Positions 47,272-55,928 of a stretch of 64,000 bases of DNA are shown piece by piece (the stretch's first letter is position 1; each line of letters opens with the position of its first letter). Source of the stretch: an uncultured Ruminococcus sp. (GTDB taxonomy: Bacteria > Bacillota > Clostridia > Oscillospirales > Acutalibacteraceae); NCBI GenBank assembly GCA_902785555.1, contig CACZZB010000007.1, positions 1-64,000 on the forward strand, in the 5' to 3' direction. The notes beneath the pieces were generated by a model. The model had not been told where the DNA came from. It was given only the letters and a program-made list of their open reading frames with translations, and did not search any database. The position numbers were made by a program, and so were the translations under genes.

Positions 47272-48393
47272 CTAAAATTGTTTTATCAGTCCGTATAGTC
47301 CAAAAAGTGCCCCTAAAAATATGATATTATATATAGTAAACTGTATCACATATTTACCTTTGGTTTCTTTGAAATTCACTGCATAACTTTTGTATGAAAT
47401 AAGGCTCGCCATTGACGCTATAAGAGTTCCGAGACCGCCCAAGTCAACTCCTATTATCAATTCCCTGTAATTATCCGTAAATTTCGACAGCATCAAAGCA
47501 GCAGGTACATTACTTATAAACTGACTTGCTATTATTCCCGTGACCGTCTCTCTGTCCTTTACGATACCTTCAAGTGTATTTCTTACTATCTCAATACTGC
47601 GGATATTTCCTATAAATATAAAGAAACATACAAATGTCAGCAATAAAAAATAGTCAACTCCTTTATATGCTCTTATATCACATATCGCCATTGCCGGAAG
47701 TGCAGCTATGAGAAATATCTCATACGGCAATACCCTACATACCGTCAATATACCCATTATAAACAGTATCGCATAAACTACTGTAAAAATTTTGCCTTTT
47801 TTTGATATCTTCATTTTACCCTTGTTATGTATATTTACAGGCTCTTTTTTTACAAGTATCATACATATACTCAGCATTATAAGTGCAGTCACAGCATACG
47901 GCAGCAATAAAACTACAAATTCGACGAATGACATTCCCGACAGGTCATACAAATACAGATTTTGCGGATTGCCTGACGGCAACAGCATACTTCCTAAATT
48001 TGCCGCTATCGTTTGAAGAACTACAACAAATATTGCTTTGTCCTCATGTCCCGACTTTTTCAGCGAATATATCGCAAACGGTACAAAGGCTACCAATGCC
48101 ACATCATTCGTTATCAGCATCGACGAGAAAAAACTCAGCATTACCAATACAAAGGTAAGTTCTCTTACATTCTTTACACTTCCAAGCAATCTCAAACATA
48201 TATTGTCAAGTATACCCACCCTTTTGAACCCGGACATTATCAGCATCAATCCCAATAATATTCCCAATACTCTGAAATCTATATTATCCAAATATTCTAT
48301 CCCCAACGGATTGAAAAACATTGATACCAATGCAAGCAAAAGTGATATGACAAAAACTGTTTCCTTTTTCACAAACTCTTTTAACATCTTCAA
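47272..48393 (-). CDS. ArsB/NhaD/SLC13-type anion transporter
   Basis: About 373 residues, about 10-11 membrane helices. NDVALVAFVPF and the reentrant LLPSGNPQNLYLYDLSGMSF are typical of the ArsB/CitM ion transporter superfamily. GGGAGG lies 5 nt before a TTG at 48393 and 11 nt before an ATG at 48387, so either may start the gene. Substrate unknown. Confidence 0.78.
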   Translation of the reverse strand: MKMLKEFVKKETVFVISLLLALVSMFFNPLGIEYLDNIDFRVLGILLGLMLIMSGFKRVGILDNICLRLLGSVKNVRELTFVLVMLSFFSSMLITNDVALVAFVPFAIYSLKKSGHEDKAIFVVVLQTIAANLGSMLLPSGNPQNLYLYDLSGMSFVEFVVLLLPYAVTALIMLSICMILVKKEPVNIHNKGKMKISKKGKIFTVVYAILFIMGILTVCRVLPYEIFLIAALPAMAICDIRAYKGVDYFLLLTFVCFFIFIGNIRSIEIVRNTLEGIVKDRETVTGIIASQFISNVPAALMLSKFTDNYRELIIGVDLGGLGTLIASMASLISYKSYAVNFKETKGKYVIQFTIYNIIFLGALFGLYGLIKQF

Positions 48394-48587
48394 ATATACC
48401 TCCCAAAAAATTCCACGATTTTGATTATATTATGCTACAGGGATTTTTGCAACTGTTATTTTTGTGAATTGTTTATTTTTGAGAGTATTTTTTACCCCTT
48501 TAATATTATTTTTTGCCACATTTTGTAATATTCCATAATTTTTAAACATTATTGCAAGAAAAATTTAAATATTTTTTGCTAAAAAGG

Positions 48588-48616
48588 TTGCATTTTTTTT
48601 ATTTTTTGTGTAAAAT
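48588..48616 (+). promoter_or_regulatory. Promoter of the CdaR-like regulator
   Basis: TTGCAT at 48588-48593 and TAAAAT at 48611-48616 are 17 bases apart, with a leader of about 75 nt before the ATG at 48698. The rest of the 300-nt spacer is AT-rich with nothing else seen. Confidence 0.65.
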
Positions 48617-48697
48617 GTATATAGTAGTATTGATGAATATGTCAATCGTAATGTTCAAAGTTTTATCAATTTTTTATATCAAAGTGAGGGAAATTAT

Positions 48698-49783
48698 ATG
48701 TCTAACAGACTTTTTCAAGGTGTTATCCATCAGATGCGTGATACTATCGACAGAACTATCGGTGTTATAGACGAAACTTCTGTTGTTATCGCCTGCAGTG
48801 AGCTTGGAAAAATAGGTGAAGTCAATGAACATATCACCTCCGATATGCTCACTTCTTCTGCACCTTTTGTACTTAACGGCTATACATACAAATCCTTCGG
48901 CAACAAGCCCCGTGGCGAATATGCCGTTTTCATTGCCGGAAATGATTTTGCGGCTCAAAAATATGCCGCTATCCTTGCAATATCTCTTGGAAGCATCAAA
49001 CAGTATTATGATGAGAAATATGACAGAGGAAACTTTATCAAAAATGTCATCCTTGACAATATCCTTCCGGGCGACATATATCTCAAATCAAGAGAGCTTC
49101 GTTTCAATGCGGATGTGACAAGAGTTTGTATGCTCATAAAAATTTCTTCAAAAACCGATATCTCCGCTTATGACGTTATCCAGAATCTTTTCCCCGACAA
49201 AAACAAGGATTTCGTTATAAATATAAATGAAACAGACATCGCTCTTGTAAAAGAAATCAAAAATGACATCGACTCGAAAGACCTCGAAAAACTTGCAAGT
49301 TCTATCGTTGATACTCTCTCAGGCGAATTCTATACCCATTGCGTTATAGGTATCGGTACCCCCGTTGTCGGTATCAAAGACCTTGCACGTTCTTTCAAAG
49401 AAGCTCAGGTCGCTCTCGAAGTCGGAAAAGTATTCGACACCGAAAGAACTATTGTAAGCTATGATAATCTCGGTATCGCAAGACTTGTTTATCAGCTCCC
49501 CACTACTCTTTGCGATATGTTCCTCAAAGAAGTTTTCAAGAGAGGCTCTATTGAATCTCTCGACCAGGAAACACTCTTTACTATCCAGCGTTTCTTTGAG
49601 AACAACCTCAATGTTTCGGAAACTTCAAGAAAACTTTTCGTTCACAGAAATACTCTCGTTTACCGTCTTGAAAAGATAAAGAAACTTACAGGTCTTGACC
49701 TCCGTGAATTTGAGGACGCTATCGTATTCAAGGTAGCTCTCATGGTCAAGAAATATCTTTCATCCAATCCTATCAAATACTAA
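48698..49783 (+). CDS. CdaR/PucR-type transcriptional regulator
   Basis: 361 residues. A variable N-terminal sensor (about 1-125), a GGDEF-like CdaR middle domain (about 130-280) and a PucR C-terminal helix-turn-helix at about 300-358 (NLNVSETSRKLFVHRNTLVY). GTGAGGG upstream supports the ATG. The upstream sensor is not the classic sugar-diacid domain, so the ligand is open. It stands alone with a strong promoter and terminator. Confidence 0.85.
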   Translation: MSNRLFQGVIHQMRDTIDRTIGVIDETSVVIACSELGKIGEVNEHITSDMLTSSAPFVLNGYTYKSFGNKPRGEYAVFIAGNDFAAQKYAAILAISLGSIKQYYDEKYDRGNFIKNVILDNILPGDIYLKSRELRFNADVTRVCMLIKISSKTDISAYDVIQNLFPDKNKDFVININETDIALVKEIKNDIDSKDLEKLASSIVDTLSGEFYTHCVIGIGTPVVGIKDLARSFKEAQVALEVGKVFDTERTIVSYDNLGIARLVYQLPTTLCDMFLKEVFKRGSIESLDQETLFTIQRFFENNLNVSETSRKLFVHRNTLVYRLEKIKKLTGLDLREFEDAIVFKVALMVKKYLSSNPIKY

Positions 49784-49791
49784 AAAACAAC

Positions 49792-49830
49792 GCCGGTGTG
49801 ATTTTTATGGTCACATCGGCTGATTTTTTG
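49792..49830 (+). terminator. Terminator after the CdaR-like gene
   Basis: GCCGGTGTGA (49792-49801) pairs with TCACATCGGC (49811-49820), followed by TGATTTTTTG. Confidence 0.85.
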
Positions 49831-49834
49831 CACA

Positions 49835-49869
49835 AAAAAAGCGGTATGCCGACAAACAAGCACACCGCT
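49835..49869 (-). terminator. Terminator after the small membrane-protein gene
   Basis: On the minus strand AGCGGTGTGC (49869-49860) pairs with GCATACCGCT (49849-49840), then TTTTTTT. Confidence 0.8.
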
Positions 49870-49881
49870 CCCGAAAAGCTG

Positions 49882-50037
49882 TTACTGTATAGAACCGTCA
49901 AGATATTGCTCCATTTCTTCATCGTCTCTCTTTTTCTTTTCCTTGACCATAAGTACAGTTGCAACCGTTGCAAGTGCCGTCATTATAAGCAGCAAACCGC
50001 CCAAAACGGATACCAGCGTAATCCAAAGTTTTTTCAT
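49882..50037 (-). CDS. Small single-pass membrane protein (51 residues)
   Basis: The frame starts MKKLWITLVSVLGGLLLIMT, giving one membrane helix at about 5-32, and ends in a charged cytoplasmic tail (VKEKKKRDDEEMEQYLDGSI). GGGAGG lies 9 nt upstream and a terminator follows. Too short for common length cut-offs. No family recognised. Confidence 0.7.
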   Translation of the reverse strand: MKKLWITLVSVLGGLLLIMTALATVATVLMVKEKKKRDDEEMEQYLDGSIQ

Positions 50038-50137
50038 TAGCTTATACCTCCCTGCACAAGTTCTATCAATCTAAGACAATTATATACTTTTTTTCAAAAA
50101 AAGTCAATACATCATGCAAATTTTTTGTTAAAAACAC

Positions 50138-50177
50138 AAAAACTCTTTGCCTTATCCAAAAAGACAAAGAGTTTTTC
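50138..50177. terminator. Terminator after phosphoglucomutase
   Basis: AAAAACTCTTTG (50138-50149) pairs perfectly with CAAAGAGTTTTT (50165-50176), directly 3' of the pgm gene. Confidence 0.82.
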
Positions 50178-50186
50178 CGATACCGT

Positions 50187-51902
50187 TTATTTCATGTACT
50201 CTTTCATTGCACCGGCTGTATCTGCCGCAGTCCGAACAGCTTCTTCATTGGTTTTACCCACTGCTGTTATATATACTTTTATCTTTGGCTCTGTTCCCGA
50301 TGGTCTTACAATAACTGCTCCGCCATTATCCAACGAATATGAAAGCACATTGGACTTCGGAAGATGTATCTCCGTCTGTGAACCCGTTGCAAGGTCTTTT
50401 GTATATGATTCAAGATAATCAGACACTTCCGTCACCTTAAAGCCTGCAATATCTGTCGGATGAGAATTACGCAGTGCTGTCATTATATCAGACATTTTCT
50501 GCATACCTGTCGAACCTTCAAACTTATAACTGTCAGTCCTGTTTATATAATAACCGAATTTATCATATATTTCCGTCATAACTTCATCAAGCTTCTTGCC
50601 CAACGTATTATAATATGCCGCCATCTCACATATAAGCATTGATGCTACAACTGCATCCTTATCTCTTACATAAGTTCCTGCAAGATAGCCATAGCTTTCC
50701 TCGAAACCGAATACATATCTGTCTTCTTCATTCTTCTGTTCAAGCAAAAGTATCTGTTCACCGATATACTTGAATCCTGTCAGAACATTCTTCAATTCAC
50801 AGCCGTATTCCGCACATATCTTTTCTATCAGCTTGGTTGTAACTATCGTCTTAACGGCAACAGGTCTTTCGGGCAGGGTCCCCTTTGCCTTTCTCATTGA
50901 AAGAATATAATTCATAAGCAATATACCTGTTTCATTGCCCGTCATAAGACGATAACCGTCTTCTGTTTTGACAGCTATGCCTACACGGTCACTGTCAGGG
51001 TCCGTTGCCAAAAGCAAATCCGCCTGTTCCTTTTTACAAAGTTCCAATCCCAATTCCAAAGCTTCTTTTGTTTCGGGATTCGGATAAGGACAAGTCGGGA
51101 AATTTCCGTCAGGCATTTCCTGTTCAGGTACAACGATAACATCTTCTATACCTATCCTTGAAAGTATCTCTCTTACCAGCTTATTGCCCGCACCGTTGAG
51201 AGGCGTATAAACCACCTTCAGTCCCGAACCTTTGCATACATCTGGATTTACAGACTGTTTTCTGACATTTTCAAGATATGTTTCATAAAGATCGTCACTT
51301 ATCCATTCGATCATGCCGTTCTGCAGTCCTTCTTCAAAGTCCACGAGCTTTATATCACCGTTGAAATAATCAACTTTGAGTATCTCATCATACACGGCAT
51401 TTGCAGACACATCCGTCATCTGACATCCGTCATTTCCATAGCACTTATATCCGTTATATTCAGCCGCATTATGACTTGCCGTTACCATTATTCCCGCACT
51501 TGCTTTAAGTTCCCTTACTGCATAGGATACAACGGGTGTCGGTTCAAGTTCTCTCGATATATACACCTTTATTCCGTTCGCTGCAAGAACTCTTGCAGCT
51601 TCTCTCGAAAACAAATCTGCTTTTATTCTTGAATCGTGTGAAATTGCAACTGACGGGCTTTCATAACTCTTATTAAGAAAATTGGCAAGTCCCTGAGTTG
51701 CACGTCTTACAGTATATACATTCATTCTGTTAGTGCCTGCTGCGATTATACCTCTCAGACCCGCTGTTCCAAACTTCAAGTCCTGATAGAACCTCTCGAA
51801 TATCTCCGAATCATTATCCTTAATATCCTCCAATTCCCTGATAAGGTCAGGGTCATCTTTCGCCTTAGCAAGCCAATTGTTAAAAATCTCTCTCGTATCC
51901 AT
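50187..51902 (-). CDS. Phosphoglucomutase (alpha-D-phosphohexomutase family)
   Basis: 571 residues. The four-domain fold shows FGTAGLRGII, the phosphoserine loop TASHNAAEYNGYK, the metal loop LLATDPDSDRVGIA, the sugar loop FGFEESYGYL and the phosphate loop RPSGTEPKIKVYI. It interconverts glucose-1- and glucose-6-phosphate. Similar to PgcA. Monocistronic. Confidence 0.93.
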   Translation of the reverse strand: MDTREIFNNWLAKAKDDPDLIRELEDIKDNDSEIFERFYQDLKFGTAGLRGIIAAGTNRMNVYTVRRATQGLANFLNKSYESPSVAISHDSRIKADLFSREAARVLAANGIKVYISRELEPTPVVSYAVRELKASAGIMVTASHNAAEYNGYKCYGNDGCQMTDVSANAVYDEILKVDYFNGDIKLVDFEEGLQNGMIEWISDDLYETYLENVRKQSVNPDVCKGSGLKVVYTPLNGAGNKLVREILSRIGIEDVIVVPEQEMPDGNFPTCPYPNPETKEALELGLELCKKEQADLLLATDPDSDRVGIAVKTEDGYRLMTGNETGILLMNYILSMRKAKGTLPERPVAVKTIVTTKLIEKICAEYGCELKNVLTGFKYIGEQILLLEQKNEEDRYVFGFEESYGYLAGTYVRDKDAVVASMLICEMAAYYNTLGKKLDEVMTEIYDKFGYYINRTDSYKFEGSTGMQKMSDIMTALRNSHPTDIAGFKVTEVSDYLESYTKDLATGSQTEIHLPKSNVLSYSLDNGGAVIVRPSGTEPKIKVYITAVGKTNEEAVRTAADTAGAMKEYMK

Positions 51903-52100
51903 AATAAAATCCCCCTAAAAAATACGATTTCAGAACATCAAAATTCTTATAGGATTATAATAGCACATTTTTCTTCTTCTTTCAACAGTAATTTATAAGA
52001 TTTTTTTCACTTAACAATAATATTTTTTATTATACGTTAATATTACTAAATTTCAACATATAAAAAAATAAAATATTTACAAAAATATTCCATTTCATAC

Positions 52101-52129
52101 TTGCAACAAAACTTAATTTACGATAAAAT
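52101..52129 (+). promoter_or_regulatory. Promoter of the gene pair at 52167-54811
   Basis: TTGCAA at 52101-52106 and TAAAAT at 52124-52129 are 17 bases apart; the leader is about 30 nt. The rest of 51903-52100 is AT-rich with nothing recognised. Confidence 0.68.
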
Positions 52130-52166
52130 AATATCTGTAAGCATTTTTAAGCGGAGGATTTTTTAT

Positions 52167-52931
52167 ATGTCAGCAAAAAATATATCACCTGCACAGAATA
52201 CTCGTAAACGTTCTGTCGATACGCCCGTTATGGTCGCTCTTTTTATTGTTGTTATCAGCATCATCATTTTATCTGTATGGACAATGTTCTTCGATACAAG
52301 CATAAAAGGAAGCTGGCGGCTCAGTATCAAAGACGACAGCGGTGACTCTTTCTATGAACTGAACTTCAAAGATAACAATGAGTTCGATTACGGTTTCGGC
52401 GGCGTTACATACTCAGGCAGATATACTCTCGACATTGAACAAAATTCTCTGGCTCTGTCTTCATCAAGCTACGGTAAATATAACCTCAACAGCCGTTTTA
52501 ATTATCAGGTCAACGGAATTTCTTTCGGCAAAAGGGAACTTTTACTCTATACCGCCGACAATGATGAACTTTCGTTCCTTTCGAGCGATAATTATGTACC
52601 TGTCATAAAATATTACAGCGATTTCTCACCGAATGAAAAGCTCCTCGGTTCATGGCTGTATAAAGACAACGAACAAGGCTATAATTACACCTTTACTTTC
52701 TTTGACGATGGCAGATATGAATATCTTTGCAGCGGTTCAAGACATATTGGTGCTTATAAGACAAACAGCGATAAATTCACCTATAATCTCATAGTAGATA
52801 ATAATACCGTCAATGAAGAAACTATGACATATTCTGTCATTGACGGCAAACTTACACTTATTTCAGGCGATTTTTCGGACACACTTACAAAAACAGACAA
52901 TAAATTTTCTTTTGAAAATGAAATAAAATAA
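52167..52931 (+). CDS. Single-pass membrane protein with two lipocalin-like units
   Basis: About 254 residues from the ATG at 52167 (GCGGAGG upstream). Membrane helix at about 18-40 (VALFIVVISIIILSVWTMFF). Outside are two related units, each beginning with GSW (KGSWRLSI near 46 and LGSWLYKD near 165), with a Y.L.F.D..F pattern as in DUF5640-type calycin domains. The next gene is 17 nt on. Function unknown. Confidence 0.65.
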   Translation: MSAKNISPAQNTRKRSVDTPVMVALFIVVISIIILSVWTMFFDTSIKGSWRLSIKDDSGDSFYELNFKDNNEFDYGFGGVTYSGRYTLDIEQNSLALSSSSYGKYNLNSRFNYQVNGISFGKRELLLYTADNDELSFLSSDNYVPVIKYYSDFSPNEKLLGSWLYKDNEQGYNYTFTFFDDGRYEYLCSGSRHIGAYKTNSDKFTYNLIVDNNTVNEETMTYSVIDGKLTLISGDFSDTLTKTDNKFSFENEIK

Positions 52932-52948
52932 AAAGGAGCGTATTTATT

Positions 52949-54811
52949 ATGTTAAACGATTTTTGGAAAGCTTTAAAAAGCGGTACCGATATCAGAGGTG
53001 TCGCTGTCGAGGGGGCAGGATATGAAGTCAATCTCACCGATGAAACGGTTACTGCAATAGTAAACGGCTTCATGATGTGGCTCTCCGACAAAACAGGCAA
53101 ATCTCCCAAAGAAATGAAAATATCTGTTGGTCGTGATTCAAGAATATCAGGTCCTCAGATTGCAGGAGTTACAAAAGATACTTTATTCAATGCAGGTGTA
53201 TATGTAGTAGACTGCGATATGTCTTCTACGCCCGCAATGTTCATGACAACCGTTGAATTGGAATGTGACGGTGCTATCCAGATAACTGCAAGCCATCACC
53301 CGTATTACAGAAACGGTCTGAAATTCTTTACCCGTGCAGGCGGTCTTGAAGGTGATGACATCACTGCTATCCTTGAATATGCACAGAACGGTGACAAACC
53401 CTCTTTCAGTGACATGGGATATATATTTGAAACCGATTTCATGACATATTATGCAGGTTCTCTGCGTGAACTCATCAAACAGGAAATAAACTCCAAGGAA
53501 GATTATCATCATCCTCTCAAGGGCTTCAAAGTAGTCGTTGATGCCGGCAACGGTGCAGGCGGATTCTATGCAACAGATGTCCTTGAAGCTCTCGGTGCGG
53601 AAATAACAGGCAGTCAGTACCTTGAACCCGACGGAATGTTCCCCTATCATGTACCAAATCCCGAAGATGCAAAAGCTATGGAATCTATATGCAATGCAGT
53701 CAAAAAATTCCATGCAGACCTTGGCGTTATCTTTGATACAGACGTTGACCGTGGCGGTGCGGTTGACTCAAACGGAAAAGAAATAAACAGAAACCGTCTT
53801 GTTGCACTCGCTTCCGCTATCGCTCTCGAAAAAAACAGCAAAGGTCTTATCGTAACAGACTCTATCACTTCAAGCGGTCTTAAAGATTTTATCGAAAATA
53901 CTCTCGGCGGTAAACATCTCCGCTTCAAAAGAGGATACAAAAACGTAATCGACGAAGCTATCAGACAAAACAAAAACCGTGTTGACTGTCCTCTCGCTAT
54001 CGAAACTTCCGGTCATGCTGCAATGAAAGAAAACTATTTCCTCGATGACGGTGCTTATCTCGTTACAAAAATAATCATAAAAGCCGTTCAGCTCCGTAAT
54101 GAGGGCAAAAAACTCGAATCTCTTATTGAAAATCTCAAAGAACCTGTTGAAAGCAAAGAAATAAGAATAAATATAAATGAAAAAGATTTCCGCAAGTATG
54201 GTGAAAAAGTTATCTCCGACCTTTACAAATACGCTGCCGCTCACAAGGAATTCAAAGTTGCAGACGACAACTATGAAGGTATAAGGGTATCATTTGACGA
54301 GAAAAACGGCAACGGTTGGTTCCTGCTCAGACTGAGCGTACATGACCCGATAATGCCCCTTAACATTGAAAGCGACAGTGTTGGCGGTGTTGACAAAATA
54401 TACGCTAAAATAAAGCCTTTCCTTGAAGATTGTGAAGGACTTGACACCTATGTAAAGAAAGCTGTTCCCAAAGCTGAAAACAAAAAGCCTGTTTCAAACA
54501 AAAAAGCCGAAAAGAAATCTCCTGTTACTGAAACAAAGCCTAAAGCTCCCGTTGTTGAAACAAAGCCTGAAACCAAAGCTCCTGTTGCTGAAACAAAACC
54601 TGAAACCAAAGCTCCCGTTGCTGAAACAAAGCCTGAAACTAAAGCTCCTGTTACTGAAACAAAGACTGAAACTAAAGCTCCTGTTGCTGAAACAACGTCT
54701 GAAACTAAAGCTCCTGTTGCTGAAACAAAGTCTGAAACACCAAAAACTGCAACTTCAAAAAAACCTGCAAACAAAAATTCAAAAAATTCACGCAACAAAA
54801 AACGTAAATAA
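52949..54811 (+). CDS. Phosphohexomutase-family protein with 11-residue repeat tail
   Basis: 620 residues. Residues 1-500 are a phosphohexomutase with TASHHPYYRNGLKFF (the active-site Ser is kept; the usual TASHNP has His instead of Asn), the metal loop FDTDVDRGG, and a sugar loop (ETSGHAA). The last 110 residues are Lys/Pro/Glu/Thr/Ala/Val-rich with about five tandem copies of KPETKAPVAET, each encoded by a 33-bp DNA repeat, and a basic end (SRNKKRK). Tail function is unknown. AAAGGAG lies upstream. Confidence 0.82.
   Translation: MLNDFWKALKSGTDIRGVAVEGAGYEVNLTDETVTAIVNGFMMWLSDKTGKSPKEMKISVGRDSRISGPQIAGVTKDTLFNAGVYVVDCDMSSTPAMFMTTVELECDGAIQITASHHPYYRNGLKFFTRAGGLEGDDITAILEYAQNGDKPSFSDMGYIFETDFMTYYAGSLRELIKQEINSKEDYHHPLKGFKVVVDAGNGAGGFYATDVLEALGAEITGSQYLEPDGMFPYHVPNPEDAKAMESICNAVKKFHADLGVIFDTDVDRGGAVDSNGKEINRNRLVALASAIALEKNSKGLIVTDSITSSGLKDFIENTLGGKHLRFKRGYKNVIDEAIRQNKNRVDCPLAIETSGHAAMKENYFLDDGAYLVTKIIIKAVQLRNEGKKLESLIENLKEPVESKEIRININEKDFRKYGEKVISDLYKYAAAHKEFKVADDNYEGIRVSFDEKNGNGWFLLRLSVHDPIMPLNIESDSVGGVDKIYAKIKPFLEDCEGLDTYVKKAVPKAENKKPVSNKKAEKKSPVTETKPKAPVVETKPETKAPVAETKPETKAPVAETKPETKAPVTETKTETKAPVAETTSETKAPVAETKSETPKTATSKKPANKNSKNSRNKKRK
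54535..54735 (+). repeat. 33-bp tandem repeats in the phosphohexomutase tail
   Basis: About five tandem copies of an imperfect 33-bp unit, coding KPETKAPVAET-like peptides, with most changes synonymous or conservative. This is likely to expand or shrink by recombination. Confidence 0.8.
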
Positions 54812-54844
54812 TATCTATTTTTCAGAAATATAGAAATTTAACCC

Positions 54845-54882
54845 AAAACTGCTTAAACCTTTCGTTTAAGCAGTTTTTTATT
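54845..54882 (+). terminator. Terminator after the phosphohexomutase gene
   Basis: AAAACTGCTTAAAC (54845-54858) pairs with GTTTAAGCAGTTTT (54864-54877), followed by TTATTTTA. Confidence 0.85.
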
Positions 54883-54986
54883 TTATTCACATTACATAAA
54901 TAAATGCTTACATAACCGTCATAATCAACAAAATTACTGATAAATAAACTACATATTTTACATAGAAATATTCCATAGTCTTATGT

Positions 54987-54992
54987 TATAAT
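54987..54992 (+). promoter_or_regulatory. -10 box upstream of the acidic peptide gene
   Basis: A perfect TATAAT at 54987-54992 lies 35 nt before the peptide start at 55028. No good -35 is visible 17 nt upstream, so an activator may be needed. Confidence 0.4.
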
Positions 54993-55027
54993 ATAGAGTA
55001 ACAATATATTTGAAAAGAGGTATTTAT

Positions 55028-55153
55028 GTGCATAAAAAGTATAAAAAATTGGATTTTGAGATAGTGGAATTTGATACCGAAGATGTTATAACTGAATCAC
55101 CGGGCAATGACATTGGTGCTGAAAATCCCGGTGATGATTTTGATGAACCTTAA
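55028..55153 (+). CDS. Acidic 41-residue peptide, candidate modified-peptide precursor
   Basis: GTG start with AGAGG 7 nt upstream (the overlapping ATG at 55026 is in a frame that ends after 12 codons). The peptide has a basic start (MHKKYKKLDFEIVEF) and an acidic, Gly/Pro-rich end (GNDIGAENPGDDFDEP) with Ser and Thr near the middle. It precedes an HPr-kinase-like and a NTP_transf_5 gene, a set that recurs in lasso-like and other peptide clusters. The precursor role is inferred. Confidence 0.55.
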   Translation: MHKKYKKLDFEIVEFDTEDVITESPGNDIGAENPGDDFDEP

Positions 55154-55208
55154 CATTAGCTGACTACGGGCGGCAGACGGCTTTGGCTGTTTATTACAGG
55201 GAGAATAT

Positions 55209-55928
55209 ATGAAAGGTATATATAAAATAGCGAACAAGATAATACAGATAGATTCTTTGTATGATAAAGTACACATATACTGCAAGGACTATCTCTTTGA
55301 CGGAAAACCCGACTTTTCCGTAAAAACAACTCAACAGGATATTGATTATGAACGCAATAAATCATCTGACATTCACAAATATTCTGACGGCTATCTCGAA
55401 GAATTGGCTGTATACCGCAAGATAGCAGAAATAATGCCCGGATATGATACTTTCTTGTTTCACGGCTCCGCCATATCCGTTGACGGACAATGCTATCTGT
55501 TCACCGCCAAAAGCGGTACGGGAAAATCGACACATACAAAACTGTGGAGGCAATTACTCGGCAATCGTGCCGTTATGGTGAATGATGACAAACCTCTTAT
55601 ACGTGTCAGTGACAACGGTGTTATCGTTTTCGGTACACCATACAACGGAAAGCACAGGCTCGGTAATAATATTTCCGTACCTCTTAAGGCTATCTGTATA
55701 CTTCAACGCTCGGAAAATAATCATATCACACATATCACAAGCTCGGAAGCATATTTCACTATTTTGCAGCAATGTTACAGACCTATTGACCAAAACGCTC
55801 TTTCAGAAACTCTCTCTCTTATCGACAAAATGATGGAACGTGTTGATTTTTGGAAACTTGGCTGCAATATGGATATTTCGGCAGCAGAAATATCATACAA
55901 TGCCATGAAGGGAGAGTCACTGATTTGA
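55209..55928 (+). CDS. HPr kinase/PEPCK-like protein
   Basis: 239 residues. P-loop AKSGTGKSTHTKLW and VNDDKPLI, then GTPYNGKHRLG, match HprK-related P-loop kinases that phosphorylate peptides in clusters such as paeninodin. Full HPr kinase features (K4 loop, N-terminal domain) are absent. The ATG at 55209 follows GGGAGA. It overlaps the next gene (TTGA). Likely phosphorylates the acidic peptide at 55028. Confidence 0.78.
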   Translation: MKGIYKIANKIIQIDSLYDKVHIYCKDYLFDGKPDFSVKTTQQDIDYERNKSSDIHKYSDGYLEELAVYRKIAEIMPGYDTFLFHGSAISVDGQCYLFTAKSGTGKSTHTKLWRQLLGNRAVMVNDDKPLIRVSDNGVIVFGTPYNGKHRLGNNISVPLKAICILQRSENNHITHITSSEAYFTILQQCYRPIDQNALSETLSLIDKMMERVDFWKLGCNMDISAAEISYNAMKGESLI

